Positions 7,827 to 17,939 are shown, counted from the first letter of the stretch. The stretch is DNA of 64,000 nt from Bacillota bacterium (GCA_017472365.1 JAFUQN010000030.1:1-64000); one strand, 5' to 3'. Translations and numbers: made by a program. The notes: generated by a model not told the origin, from the sequence alone.

Positions 7827-10611
7827 ACAAATTGATTGTTACGCGGCTTCCTCCGCTCTTTTCTTTGGTGACAACGATCTGTTTGTCGATGCGTTCCTTC
7901 AGTTCCGCTACATGGGAGATGATCCCCACAAGGCGGTTTCCTTCCGCCAGGCCGCCCAGAGCCTTCATGGCCTGGTTCAGCGCTTCTTCATCCAGCGATC
8001 CAAATCCTTCATCCACAAACATGGTTTCCAAGCGGATCCCTCCGGCTGAGGACTGGATTTCATCGGAAAGCCCCAGGGCCAGCGACAGCGACGCCATGAA
8101 AGATTCTCCCCCTGACAGCGTCTTGACGCTTCTGACAGAACCATTGTAGTGGTCCACCACATCCAGCTCCAGACCGCTTTGACTTTGACGGTTATCGCTT
8201 TCTTTTATGCGGACCAGTTCATACTGCCCGCCGCTCATCACTAAGAAACGTCGGTTTGCACGCTGTAAGATCCTGTCGAAATAAGCCATTTGCACGTAGG
8301 TTTCCAGCATGATTTTCTCTTTTCCGCCCACGTTTCCATTGGCCGTCTGAGACAGGCCTCTCCACAATACGTATTGACGTTCTGCTTCATCCTGCTCTTT
8401 TTCCTGACGTTCCAGATGAGCCAGTGTTCTGCGGTTTTCGGAGACACGCCCGGAAATCTCTGTGATGTTTCCGGCCAGGCTCTTCAGTTCCACATCCAAA
8501 GCCTGGTTTTCCTGTTCCAGGTTCTCCTCATCCAGCATTTCTGCGGAAGCCAGCTGTTCGTTCAATGTGCGGATCGTGCTCTCCAAGCCTTCGATCTTGC
8601 GTTTGTGATTTTCCACAGTGCTTCTGGCCTGTTCCAAAGCCTCTTCCATGGTTTTCTTTTTCATCTTCAGGCTGCGGATGTGGTCTTCCGCCTGTTTTTG
8701 GTCCTGATACGTCAGCACTGCTCTCCGGCTCTCGATTTGTCCGGTCAGTCCATCTCGTTCCGCTTCCATCGCGGCAACCTTCTGCTGCGCAGAAGATTTC
8801 GCTTCGATCGCGGCTTTCTGCTTCTGCTGCAGTTCCGGGATCTGCGTTTTGATATCGTTTCGTCTGTAACATCTCTGCTTCTGAAGTTTTTCTTCTGTCT
8901 CCAGTGCTTTTTTTCGATCGTCGGCCGACTTCCAGGCATCGTCCAGTGCTGCTTGAATTTCTTCTTTCGTTCCTTTCATCTGCAGCAGTACTTCCGAATC
9001 CGCTTCGATCTGCTTCTTCATCGTTGCAACCGCGCCTGATTTCTGGCCGGATTCACGACTGATGCGATCCACCTCGTTCCTCGCCTGTTCCACCCGTTCT
9101 TTCTGACGTTCCAATGCCTCTTGATCCGGAGCTCCTTCCGCCAGTACGGCCGGTGCGGGATGGTCCGTTGCACCGCAGACAGGACACGGATGACCGTCTT
9201 TTAGCTGTTGTGCAAGAATACCAGCCTGTTCATTGAAGTACGCCTGTTCCATAGAATCGTACTCCGCTTTCTTCAGACCATACTCCACATTCGCTGTATA
9301 ATAAGCATCCTGAATTTGTTTCAGAGCCCTCTGCTCCAGCTTCCAGCGCTTCAGCGAACGGCCCAGCTGGCTCAAATCATTCATGCGTTTCGTGCATTGT
9401 TCCTGTTCCAGAACGGCCTTTTGATGCAATGTATCCGCGTTTTCCAAACCAGACAGCTCTTCTTCCAGACGTTTCAGCTTTGTTTCTGACTGTTCCACGA
9501 TCTCCGTACTGTCCTCGATCGTCTTTCTCACCGATGACAGTCTCTGTCCAAGATTCTTTTCTTTTTCCAGAAGCAGCTCCAGTTCCCCATACTCTTTCAG
9601 TTTCTGTTCTTCCAAAAGAATATCCCGGGAAAGCAGTTCCCGTTCCGGACCCTTTTCCACTTCTGTCCGGTATTGTTTCTCCACTCCTTCCAGCTTCTCG
9701 TTCATCCTGGGAAGCAGTTCTTCCGCTTCCGTCTTTTGACGAAGCGCCTTTCCCTGCTCTCTGGCCTTTCCCAACATCTGATTTACGGCTACCTGACGTT
9801 TCGTCCGTTCCTCCCGGATCGCTTCGATTTTATCCAATCGCGTCCGATCTTCATCGACAACGCTTCCGATTCGCTCTCTGACCTCCGCAGCGGAATACAG
9901 TTCAGGTTTTACCTTCAGCCGCTTGACTTCTTCCATCCAGATACTGTCCTCTGCACATCTTACTCCCGAAATATACTGACGGGTGCTTTTCTGGATATCT
10001 TCATAGTTTTGTTTCGATTCTGACGCCTTTTCTTTCAGCTTGTCCTGGAATTTCAAATACGGTCCCGTGTTGAAAATATCCCGGAATATTTTGGCACGTT
10101 CTGTCGTTGGAGCCAACAGCAGCTTCAAAAAATCCCCCTGCGCAATCATTGCAATTTGGGAGAACTGATGTCTTGAAAGTCCAATCAATTCTTCGATCTT
10201 TTCCGTCACTGTCTTCGATCCGGTAACCACCTCACCATTGGCAAGATGAAGTTCTGCCTCAGCCTTTTCTTTCGTCAAAACTTCCCCGGATCCGCCTCCG
10301 CGTTTTTTCGGTCTCAAATACTCTGGATTTCTACGAACGCGGTATTCCTTATCCGCATATAAAAACGTCAGATCCACGAATGTGGGTGTATCCTGCGCAG
10401 CATATTTACTGCGAAGCATCGACGCATCACGGTTGTTTCCGCTGGCTTCTCCGTACAAAGCGAAGGTAATCGCATCAAAAATCGTGGTCTTCCCGGCTCC
10501 GGTATCTCCTGTGATCAGGTAGATCCCCTGGTCACCCAGTTGTCCCAGATCCAGCGTCGTTTCTCCTGCATAGGGCCCGAAGGCGCTGATAGTCAAACGT
10601 ACCGGTTTCAT
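7825..10611 (-). CDS. sbcC: SbcC subunit of the SbcCD nuclease (Rad50-like ATPase)
   Basis: 928-residue SMC-like ATPase that drives the SbcD nuclease on hairpins and blocked DNA ends. Walker A GDTGAGKT is at 35-42. A long coiled coil is interrupted by the zinc hook CPVCG at about 476-480. A second coil leads to the signature LSGGESF and Walker B FVDEGFGSLDEE near the C-terminus. The start overlaps the sbcD stop by 4 bases, so the pair is translationally coupled. The gene ends close to a candidate sporulation promoter of the next gene. No clear terminator is seen directly after it. Confidence 0.95.
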   Translation of the reverse strand: MKPVRLTISAFGPYAGETTLDLGQLGDQGIYLITGDTGAGKTTIFDAITFALYGEASGNNRDASMLRSKYAAQDTPTFVDLTFLYADKEYRVRRNPEYLRPKKRGGGSGEVLTKEKAEAELHLANGEVVTGSKTVTEKIEELIGLSRHQFSQIAMIAQGDFLKLLLAPTTERAKIFRDIFNTGPYLKFQDKLKEKASESKQNYEDIQKSTRQYISGVRCAEDSIWMEEVKRLKVKPELYSAAEVRERIGSVVDEDRTRLDKIEAIREERTKRQVAVNQMLGKAREQGKALRQKTEAEELLPRMNEKLEGVEKQYRTEVEKGPERELLSRDILLEEQKLKEYGELELLLEKEKNLGQRLSSVRKTIEDSTEIVEQSETKLKRLEEELSGLENADTLHQKAVLEQEQCTKRMNDLSQLGRSLKRWKLEQRALKQIQDAYYTANVEYGLKKAEYDSMEQAYFNEQAGILAQQLKDGHPCPVCGATDHPAPAVLAEGAPDQEALERQKERVEQARNEVDRISRESGQKSGAVATMKKQIEADSEVLLQMKGTKEEIQAALDDAWKSADDRKKALETEEKLQKQRCYRRNDIKTQIPELQQKQKAAIEAKSSAQQKVAAMEAERDGLTGQIESRRAVLTYQDQKQAEDHIRSLKMKKKTMEEALEQARSTVENHKRKIEGLESTIRTLNEQLASAEMLDEENLEQENQALDVELKSLAGNITEISGRVSENRRTLAHLERQEKEQDEAERQYVLWRGLSQTANGNVGGKEKIMLETYVQMAYFDRILQRANRRFLVMSGGQYELVRIKESDNRQSQSGLELDVVDHYNGSVRSVKTLSGGESFMASLSLALGLSDEIQSSAGGIRLETMFVDEGFGSLDEEALNQAMKALGGLAEGNRLVGIISHVAELKERIDKQIVVTKEKSGGSRVTINL

Positions 10612-11774
10612 ACTTCACCCTCCCAGATTTTTTCGATCAACGCGAAAGACGCTTCTCTCTGTTCGCTCGTCATTTCCTGATTGTTCTGCAGCTGATACAA
10701 TTCTTCAAACAGCTGCAGCGGTGTCTTCTGTTCCACCTTCTGCGCACCCTCTACAGCCTGTTCCTGCTGTGTTCGCTTGTTATCATAGTTCATTTTCATC
10801 AGATTCGGATAGATGATACGCAGCTTTCCCATGGCATCGGGGACATCCTCCTCATCGGTCAGCGTCACCTGAATGTAATCATTCTGATCGAATTCACGGT
10901 AAAACTCCCTGGAAGTCACTTCCAGATATGTTCCACGGATTTGTCGCATATCGCGCATCGGGGTCAGCGGAACTGTACGCACTTCCGTCGTTCCCTTTTC
11001 TTTCATTTCCACGATAGTCACCGACTTTTCGTGACCACACTCGGAAAATGAATATTTCAGAGGTGTTCCGCAATACCGGATCCGCGGCAACCGCCCGCCT
11101 CCGGCGGGCTCTTCCCCTGCGGTAAGATTCTGCGGTCCGTGAATGTGTCCAAGAGCCACATAGTCAAATCCCTGATACACCGACGCGTCCACATTGTCCA
11201 GTCCACCCACCGATACTTCTTCCGATTCACAGCGGCTTGCCCCGGTAACAAACTGATGTGACAGAAGAATACTGCGACGCTTCGGGTCTTTGGTTGTAGA
11301 ACTCAACGCAATTCTGACCGCATCGGAGTAATCCCCGATTTCTTCTTCAGCAAAAAATCGACGAACGTGAGGCGGTTTGACAAAAGGCAGCATATACACA
11401 TCGATTTCCCCGAATTCATCGCTCAGTACGACAGGCTTCATCGTTCCATCATATTCCGGAGCAATGTATAATCCGCCGGCCGTCAGAAGACGGCTCCCAA
11501 AGGAAAGACGCTGAACGGAATCGTGGTTGCCGCTGATGAGAAACGTATGCAGATGACGCTTTCCCAGTTCCACCAGGAATTGATCCAATAACCGGACCGC
11601 TTCCACCGGCGGAATCGGCTTGTCATACACATCCCCTGCGATCAGCACCGATCCTACCTGTTCCCGGTCTGCAATTTCCAATATCTGATTTAAAATATAT
11701 TCCTGGTCTTCGATCATGGAAAATTCATTGACGCGTTTTCCCAGATGAAGATCGGATAAATGCAAGAATTTCAT
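10608..11774 (-). CDS. sbcD: SbcD subunit of the SbcCD nuclease (Mre11-like)
   Basis: 388-residue metallophosphoesterase nuclease. All metal-binding motifs are present: HLSDLHLGK (residue 5), LIAGDVYD, LISGNHDS, ILLSHQF and ALGHIHGPQ, followed by the C-terminal capping domain. After GHIHGPQ there is an unusual Gly/Pro-rich insertion (GEEPAGGGRLP) encoded by a REP-like palindrome at 11086-11109, just before the conserved IRYCGTPLKYSF. This suggests a repeat was accommodated in frame in a surface loop. It is the first gene of the sbcDC pair; TATAAT on the minus strand at 11810-11815 is a candidate -10. Confidence 0.95.
   Translation of the reverse strand: MKFLHLSDLHLGKRVNEFSMIEDQEYILNQILEIADREQVGSVLIAGDVYDKPIPPVEAVRLLDQFLVELGKRHLHTFLISGNHDSVQRLSFGSRLLTAGGLYIAPEYDGTMKPVVLSDEFGEIDVYMLPFVKPPHVRRFFAEEEIGDYSDAVRIALSSTTKDPKRRSILLSHQFVTGASRCESEEVSVGGLDNVDASVYQGFDYVALGHIHGPQNLTAGEEPAGGGRLPRIRYCGTPLKYSFSECGHEKSVTIVEMKEKGTTEVRTVPLTPMRDMRQIRGTYLEVTSREFYREFDQNDYIQVTLTDEEDVPDAMGKLRIIYPNLMKMNYDNKRTQQEQAVEGAQKVEQKTPLQLFEELYQLQNNQEMTSEQREASFALIEKIWEGEV
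11086..11109 (-). repeat. REP-like palindrome inside sbcD
   Basis: Minus strand: GCCCGCC GGA GGCGGGC GGTTGCC. It encodes the Pro/Gly-rich loop of SbcD, so the reading frame is kept. Confidence 0.6.
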
Positions 11775-11858
11775 ACAGATTCGTCCTCCCGAAGTAGTGT
11801 CATATGTTTATTATACCCGATTTCCGTTCCTGAGGACAAGTATCCTCCCCAACAGAAA

Positions 11859-11887
11859 AAGGTGCCGTTTCAATCAAACAGCACCTT
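11859..11887 (-). terminator. Rho-independent terminator after the diacylglycerol-kinase-like gene
   Basis: AAGGTGC..GTTT / AAAC..GCACCTT stem followed on the minus strand by TTTTCTG. Confidence 0.75.
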
Positions 11888-11891
11888 CTTT

Positions 11892-12863
11892 TTATTTTCT
11901 CATGAGGATTCCGCGTCCGTACAGGATTTCTTCCAACTGCTCGTAGCGGTCCGTCTTTTCAGGATCTCTTTTCCCCTGATTCACAGCAGTTAAAATCTGA
12001 AGTCTTCTCGGAACCACCTGAATATCCAGCGGGAACGATCCTCCCGTTTCACCATCCACATCCACTCCGATTTCCTCGTCGGTATCGATCTTAATGTGAG
12101 ATGTCTGGAAATACATGACGTTTTTATTGTCTCTATGCTGATCCGTCAGAATACTGAGCGCCAGCTGAGGGAAATCTTTCACCGGTGTTTCTTTGAACAG
12201 AAGAACATCCATCTTTCCATCGTCCACTTCGGCCGGCGTTGCCAGATGTTTAAAGCTTCCGGCGGATTTTCCGTTCATGACCAGTGCAAAGTACACCTTT
12301 TCCTCTCCGGTGAACTCTTCACTTTCAAATCGCATGGTGATGGGTCTCAGATTCGGAAGTTCCACCATCCCCTGAAGATAATAAGCCAGTACACCTAATG
12401 TACTCTTTAGGTTGGGATCGGTCCTCTGCGACAGATCCACCAGGCAGCCCATGGCTGCCACATTGATGAAATATTGTCCATTGAGACAACCGATATCCAC
12501 GTTCTGTAAATGATCGCCCAAAGCAATATCCACCATGTGCTCCACTTCGCCGGGGATACTAAAATAATACGCAAAATCATTGGCTGTTCCCACCGGAAAA
12601 ATCGCCAGCGGAACATGAATATCATTTCTTACCATGGCGTTTACCACCTGGTTGATGGTTCCGTCACCCCCGGCCGCAATGATCCGTTCCACTTTCATTG
12701 CATCAGCTTCCTTCAGGACAGGATCCAACTGATCCGGCCTTGCACCTCTGACAGGAATCACCGTATAGCCCGCATCCTGAAATTTACAGAAAATGAAATC
12801 CAGATGATTCTTGATCACACCGTTTCCGGCTCTAGGATTGTATACCAGTATTACACTCCTCAT
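11892..12863 (-). CDS. Diacylglycerol/lipid kinase family protein (DgkB/YegS type)
   Basis: 323-residue soluble lipid kinase domain. The signature AAGGDGTINQVVNAM is near residue 60, the N-terminal strand is VILVYNPRAGNG, and the C-terminal lobe carries the family DGDEGGS-like stretch VDVDGETGGSFP. It likely phosphorylates diacylglycerol or a related lipid to recycle it into phosphatidate. The start at 12863 follows GGAGAAGAG and overlaps the folC end by 32 bases. A longer frame to 12896 has no ribosome site. Which lipid is used cannot be told from the sequence. Confidence 0.85.
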   Translation of the reverse strand: MRSVILVYNPRAGNGVIKNHLDFIFCKFQDAGYTVIPVRGARPDQLDPVLKEADAMKVERIIAAGGDGTINQVVNAMVRNDIHVPLAIFPVGTANDFAYYFSIPGEVEHMVDIALGDHLQNVDIGCLNGQYFINVAAMGCLVDLSQRTDPNLKSTLGVLAYYLQGMVELPNLRPITMRFESEEFTGEEKVYFALVMNGKSAGSFKHLATPAEVDDGKMDVLLFKETPVKDFPQLALSILTDQHRDNKNVMYFQTSHIKIDTDEEIGVDVDGETGGSFPLDIQVVPRRLQILTAVNQGKRDPEKTDRYEQLEEILYGRGILMRK

Positions 12864-14202
12864 AATCTCTTCTCCATCCTTCCCGTATCGATCCAATCAG
12901 ATACAGCGACCCGCAGAAAACCACGGCATCGTACTCCCTGGCTTCGGATTTTACCAAAGTCAGAGCATCTTCCCATCGAATCACACTGCGATAGTTTTCA
13001 GCGCCGTTCAGCACTGTTTTCATCGCCGAAGCCAATTCCTCCGCCCCCATTTTTCGCGGATTGTCCGGCTCCGTTGCCACACAGGATATCTGCAGCGGTC
13101 CCAACAGCGGTTTCAATTCCACAAGAATATCTTCCACCGCTTTATCTCTCAGTACTCCCATCACCAGCAGTACCCTCTTTCCGGTGAAATGCTCCAGAAG
13201 AGATCTTGTCAGTGACCGTACACCATCCTGGTTGTGAGCACCATCCAAAATCACCGGAGGACATTCCGCTACAATTTCAAACCGTCCCGGCTGAACAGCC
13301 AGCTTCATTCCCCGGAGAACCGCATTGTCATTGATATTCACAATTCCTCTGTTCCTGAGTACTTCCAGTGTAGTCAGTGCACAAGCAGCGTTTTCCACCT
13401 GATGATATCCCGTCATACTCAATTCGATATTTTTATATTGATACCCCAAAATATCGATATCGAAACAATAGCCTCCCAACTGTTTTTTGACGTTGGAAAG
13501 TGTTATTCTTTTCTGTTCCATCATTTCCGGTACATCGTACAGAGGTGCTGCCGGCTTCTTCTGAACGGAAATCTCCCGAACCGCCTGACACGCAGCCTCA
13601 TCTTTCACCGAAAAAATCATCGGCACTCCCGGTTTGATGATCCCAGCCTTTTCCCGGGCAATCGCCTCCGGCGTATTTCCCAGGACAGCGGTATGATCCA
13701 GCGAAATGGAGGTGATGACCGTGGCCAGAGGATGTTTGACCACATTTGTAGCATCGCACCGGCCGCCAAGGCCTACTTCCAAAACCACGAAATCCGCCTT
13801 CACTTCCGCGTAGTAGACGAAGGCGATTGCCGTGATAATATCAAACTCCGTGGGCTCTTCAAAGCCGCGGTTTTGCATATCCTCCGCCGCCTTAAACACG
13901 CGTTCCGCAATTTCGCAAAGCGTAGCTTCCGGAATCTGTGCTCCATGAAACTGAATCCGTTCTGTGAATTTCTCAATATAGGGAGAGGTGTACATTCCAC
14001 AGGCATACCCGGCCTGTTCCAGCACATTGTACAGATAAGCACAGACCGATCCTTTGCCGTTGGTCCCGGCAACGTGAATAATGGAAAGAGAATCCTGGGG
14101 ATTCCCCAGAATTCTCATCAATTCCGTTATGCGTTCCAGACCCGGTTTCTTTCCAAAGGCATAAAAGCTATGGATCCTCTCCAGGGTCTTTTCATACGTC
14201 AT
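12832..14202 (-). CDS. folC: Folylpolyglutamate synthase / dihydrofolate synthase
   Basis: 456-residue Mur-ligase-family enzyme that adds glutamate to folates in the cytoplasm. The P-loop HVAGTNGKGSVCAYL is near residue 43. Other family segments are YTSPYIEKFTERI, the metal-site LEVGLGGRCDATNV, ISLDHTAVLGNT and the C-terminal ILDGAHN. Length is normal. It follows valS by 15 bases and overlaps the next gene, so it is probably part of the T-box valS transcript. It supplies polyglutamated tetrahydrofolate, which fhs elsewhere in the window uses. Confidence 0.93.
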   Translation of the reverse strand: MTYEKTLERIHSFYAFGKKPGLERITELMRILGNPQDSLSIIHVAGTNGKGSVCAYLYNVLEQAGYACGMYTSPYIEKFTERIQFHGAQIPEATLCEIAERVFKAAEDMQNRGFEEPTEFDIITAIAFVYYAEVKADFVVLEVGLGGRCDATNVVKHPLATVITSISLDHTAVLGNTPEAIAREKAGIIKPGVPMIFSVKDEAACQAVREISVQKKPAAPLYDVPEMMEQKRITLSNVKKQLGGYCFDIDILGYQYKNIELSMTGYHQVENAACALTTLEVLRNRGIVNINDNAVLRGMKLAVQPGRFEIVAECPPVILDGAHNQDGVRSLTRSLLEHFTGKRVLLVMGVLRDKAVEDILVELKPLLGPLQISCVATEPDNPRKMGAEELASAMKTVLNGAENYRSVIRWEDALTLVKSEAREYDAVVFCGSLYLIGSIREGWRRDYEECNTGIQS

Positions 14203-14217
14203 ATTATTGTACCTTCG

Positions 14218-16905
14218 TTATTTTACCTTTGCTTCAACGACAGGAATACGTTCGATGATCTTAGCCAGCATATCTTCATACTTGGCCAGCTTTTCGCGTT
14301 CTGCGTTGACAACAGCTTCCGGAGCCTTCGCTACGAAACCAGCGTTGTTCAGCTTACCGGCAGTTCTCTTTACTTCGCCTTCCAGTCTGGTCTTTTCCTT
14401 CTTCAGACGTTCCAGTTCTGCCTTGTAGTCCAACAGGTCATCCAGCGGAACATAGATTTCCACATTGTTCATTACTGCGGACATAACTTCGTCAGGAACC
14501 TGATCCTTGGAGTCGATGAAGGTGATTTCCTGAACATTGGCAATGTTCTTCAGGAAGTGCTGGGTATCCTTCATGAAGCCAGCTTCCTTACCGGAAGCCA
14601 GGATCACGGCAGTCAGCTTTCTGGAAGGAGCAGCGTCAGCTTCCGCACGGATGTTACGGATGGAACGGATGGCATCCATCGCAGTTTTCAACTTCGCTTC
14701 TTCTTCTTCGAACTTCAGAGCTTCGGTGTATACCGGCCAGCTTTCCTTCATCAGGAACGCTTCGGTGTTACCTTCCTGGGGCAGGTAGCTCCAGATTTCT
14801 TCGGTGATGAACGGCATGAAGGGATGTAACAGCTTCAGCATATCCTTCAGAGCCTTGACCAGAACGTAGCGGGCTACCTTCTTGTCTTCTTCATCAGTTC
14901 CGTATAATCTTGCCTTTACCAGTTCGATGTACCAGTCGCAGAATTCGTTCCAGATCAGATCGTAGATCTTCTGAGCAGCCAGGGACAGTTCGAACTTATC
15001 CAGATTTGCAGTGATTTCAGCCACAGCATCGTTGATGGTGGACAGGATCCACTTATCTTCATCCTTCAGAGCCAGCTTTTCAGCGCCTTCGGAACCGTCA
15101 GCCATCGCTCTGAAGTTACCTTCTTCGTCCTGCAGGTTCATGATGGTGAATCTGGATGCGTTCCACAGCTTGTTCGCGAAGTTTCTTGCGGATTCCAGCT
15201 TGTCCATCTTGAATCTCATATCGTTACCGGCGGTGATACCGGACAGCAGCATAAATCTCAGCGCGTCAGCACCGTACTGATCGATGATTTCCAGCGGGTC
15301 GATACCGTTGCCCAGAGACTTGGACATCTTGCGGCCTTCTGCGTCACGAACCAGACCGTGTACGTAAACGTACTTGAACGGGGATTCGCCCATTTCTTCC
15401 AGACCGGAGAATACCATTCTTACAACCCAGAAGAAGATGATGTCATAACCGGTAACCAGAACGTCGGTGGGATAGAAGTATTACAGATCCTTGGTCTTTT
15501 CCGGCCAACCCAGAGTGGAGAACGGCCACAGAGCGGAGCTGAACCAGGTATCCAGAACGTCTTCGTCCTGGTGGAAGTGGGTGTCGCCGCACTTCGGACA
15601 AACTTCCGGCATTTCTGCAGCTACCACCATTTCACCGCACTTGTCGCAGTAGTACGCCGGGATTCTGTGACCCCACCACAGCTGACGGGAAGTACACCAG
15701 TCGCGGATTTCTTCCAGCCAGTGCAGGTAAATCTTTTCAAAACGATCGGGAACGTGAGTCAGTTCGCCGTTCTTAGCAACTTCAATGGCGGGCTTTGCCA
15801 GTTCTTCCATGGCAACGAACCACTGGTCGGAGATCATGGGTTCGATGACATTGTGACATCTGTAACATTCACCGGAGGGAATGACTTTTTCTTCGATCTG
15901 AACCAGGTAACCTGCTTCTTCCAGATCCTTGACCCAAGCCTTACGACATTCGTAGCGGTCCATACCAGCGTACTTACCGGCCATGTCGGTCATGGTAGCG
16001 TCGGGGTTGATGCAGCAGAGCTGCTCCAGATTGTGTCTCTGACCAACTTCGAAGTCGTTGGGGTCGTGGGACGGAGTGATCTTTACAGCACCGGTACCCT
16101 TTTCCGGATCGGGATACTGGTCAGCGATGATAGGAATTTCTCTTCCCACCAGCGGCAGGATCACATTGGTACCAACCATATCCTTGTAACGTTCGTCACT
16201 GGGATGTACAGCAATGGCCACATCCCCGAACATGGTTTCCGGACGGGAGGTAGCTACTACGATACCTTCGCCGCCGTCAGCAGCAGGATATCTGAAGTAC
16301 CAGTACTTACCCGGCTTATCTTCGTGTTCTACTTCTGCGTCAGACAGGGAAGTCCCACAAACGGGGCACCAGTTGATGATTCTGTTACCCTTGTAGATCA
16401 GGCCCTTGTTGTACAGGCGGATGAAGTGTTCCACAACAGCCTTGTTGCAGCCCTCGTCCATGGTGAAACGTTCACGGTCCCAGTCACAGGAGGATCCCAG
16501 CTTACGGATCTGCTTGTTGATTCTTCCGCCGAATTCTTCTTTCCAAGCCCATGCTCTCTTCAGGAATTCTTCACGTCCCAGGTCTTCCTTGGACTTTCCT
16601 TCTTCTGCACGGATCTTTTCTACTACCTTAACTTCGGTAGCGATACTTGCGTGGTCGGTGCCGGGGAGCCACAGAGCGCTGTAACCCTGCATTCTCTTCC
16701 AGCGGGTCAGAACGTCCTGCAGAGTCTGGTCCAGAGCGTGGCCCATGTGCAGCTGACCGGTGATGTTGGGAGGCGGCATTACGATGGTGAAGGGTTTCTT
16801 GTTTTCATCCACTTCTGCATGGAACGCCTTGTTTTCTTCCCAGGACTGATAGATGCGATCTTCAAAGTCTTTCGGACTATATGTCTTCGCTAAATTCTTT
16901 TCCAT
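14218..16905 (-). CDS. valS: Valyl-tRNA synthetase, reading frame interrupted by an in-frame TAA
   Basis: Class I aminoacyl-tRNA synthetase charging tRNA-Val. Starting at 16905 ([15 protein letters not shown] ribosome site) the full span is 895 codons, the usual ValRS size. It has HMGH at residues 53-56, zinc-type Cys pairs (WCPVCG, CDKCGE, CPKCGD), KMSKS in the distal half and the C-terminal coiled coil. Codon 475 is TAA (15481-15483). The proximal half ends GWPEKTKDL, and the same frame continues without an indel as [18 protein letters not shown], which is conserved ValRS sequence. One base change therefore splits the gene. This may be a sequencing/assembly error or a real nonsense codon in an essential gene. 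T-box control upstream. Confidence 0.9.
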
Positions 16906-16952
16906 TGATCCTTGTTCCTTTCTGATTTGACATCGGCGGGTCCGCGCCCGCC

Positions 16953-16974
16953 GCGGCAACCGCTTCGCGGATTG
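16953..16974 (-). repeat. REP-like palindrome between T-box and valS
   Basis: Minus strand: CCGC GAA GCGG TTGCC within a longer GGCAATCC...GGTTGCC palindrome. A second hairpin (GGCGGG/CCCGCC) lies beside it at about 16935-16952. Confidence 0.55.
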
Positions 16975-16985
16975 CCCAAAAAACT

Positions 16986-17212
16986 TAAAACCGTCCTGAA
17001 AGGCTCTTGCCTTCAAGGACGGATATTTCCGCGGTACCACCTTGATTCCTCTGCAAAAACAGAGGCACTCATTTGATGATGCGCTCCAAAGCAACCTTCA
17101 TCGACAGGGACCGGTAAGACCTCTCAGCCACGGATCTTTTCTCTTCTCCCGGTATCGTTCGACTACTCCTCTTTTTCATCGCGCGTATTCAGTTGTTCGT
17201 TTCAGAACGATT
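16986..17212 (-). ncRNA. T-box leader of valS
   Basis: On the minus strand the leader carries the T-box core GGTGGTACCGCGG (complement of about 17028-17040), and the terminator hairpin CCGTCCT...AGGACGG (16991-17022) is followed by TTTTAAGTTTTTT. Uncharged tRNA-Val should pair with the T-box and favour antitermination. A GTT (Val) triplet in GAAGGTTGC at about 17091-17096 is a possible specifier, but I did not resolve the stem I fold. Confidence 0.92.
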
Positions 17213-17219
17213 ACACTTT

Positions 17220-17247
17220 ATTTTATCAAAAAACGGGGTCATGTCAA
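17220..17247 (-). promoter_or_regulatory. Housekeeping promoter of the valS T-box transcript
   Basis: TTGACA (17242-17247) and TAAAAT (17220-17225) are separated by 16 bases on the minus strand. The -35 lies in the loop of the rnhB terminator, and the -10 follows its T-run. Confidence 0.75.
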
Positions 17248-17255
17248 CCCCGTTT
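17231..17255 (-). terminator. rnhB terminator overlapping the valS promoter
   Basis: AAACGGGGT / ACCCCGTTT stem with TTTTTT after it on the minus strand. Its loop holds the TTGACA of the downstream promoter. Confidence 0.8.
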
Positions 17256-17285
17256 CGATACAAAACCATGTGAGAATGCTGAGAA

Positions 17286-17939
17286 TTACTGGTTTTTCGC
17301 CGACAGATATTTCACCAGGAAAGAGCGGCGGTGAATGGGTGTGATCCCGTACTTATCCAGGCCCTCATAATGAGCTTTGGTACCGTATCCCTTATTCTGA
17401 GCGAAGCCATAACCGGGATAGGTGTCCTCATATTCTACCATCATCCGGTCTCTTGTCACCTTGGCCAGGATGGAAGCTGCCGCGATGGACACGCTTGTGG
17501 CATCTCCCTTCACGATCCCCGTCTGAGGGATGTCCACATCCTTCAATGTCAGTGCGTCGATCAGAATATGTTCCGGTTGGATCTCCAGTCCTTTGATGGC
17601 CTTTCCCATGGCCTCCTTCGTGGCTTCCAGGATATTGATTTCATCGATGCGCTTTTCATCGTTCATACCGATGGAATAACAGATTGCTTTTTCTCTGATG
17701 ATATCGAACAATTCTTCACGCTTTTTCTCCGACAGCTTTTTGGAATCATCCACGCCCAGAACTTCAAAATCCGCAGGGAGAATGACAGCTGCAGTAACCA
17801 CCGGTCCCGCCAGCGGGCCACGGCCCACTTCATCCACACCGGCCACATACTGAATTCCCTGTGCATGGAGTTCGTTTTCATATTTCTTCATTTCTTCCAG
17901 ACGCTGTTTCAATAGCTCCAGTCGTTCCTGTTTTGTCAT
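17286..17939 (-). CDS. rnhB: Ribonuclease HII
   Basis: 217-residue endonuclease removing ribonucleotides from DNA-RNA hybrids in the cytoplasm. The signature GVDEVGRGPLAGPVV supplies the catalytic DE pair near residues 36-37; further acidic residues lie in LGVDDSKKLS and LIDALTL. The GYGTKAHYEGL motif near the C-terminus is intact. The ATG at 17939 lies 8 bases after AGAGG; the GTG at 17948 overlaps that site and is less likely. It follows the AAA protein gene by 66 bases with only a weak hairpin between, so some co-transcription with that operon is possible. Confidence 0.93.
   Translation of the reverse strand: MTKQERLELLKQRLEEMKKYENELHAQGIQYVAGVDEVGRGPLAGPVVTAAVILPADFEVLGVDDSKKLSEKKREELFDIIREKAICYSIGMNDEKRIDEINILEATKEAMGKAIKGLEIQPEHILIDALTLKDVDIPQTGIVKGDATSVSIAAASILAKVTRDRMMVEYEDTYPGYGFAQNKGYGTKAHYEGLDKYGITPIHRRSFLVKYLSAKNQ

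Noticed and set aside
11810..11846. A fourth copy of the WYL-type dyad upstream of sbcD
   Set aside because: TATAAT is present but the sequence 9 bp upstream does not contain CCTCCG-N8-CGG; no match beyond chance.
13234..14829. 531-codon plus-strand frame
   Set aside because: Antisense to folC and the end of valS; an artefact of codon usage on the other strand.
15481..15483. Alternative genetic code with TAA as sense
   Set aside because: Many other genes in the window end normally at TAA and would run on if it were sense.
15358..16893. 511-codon plus-strand frame
   Set aside because: It lies wholly antisense to valS, which has clear domain motifs; no ribosome site or recognisable protein.
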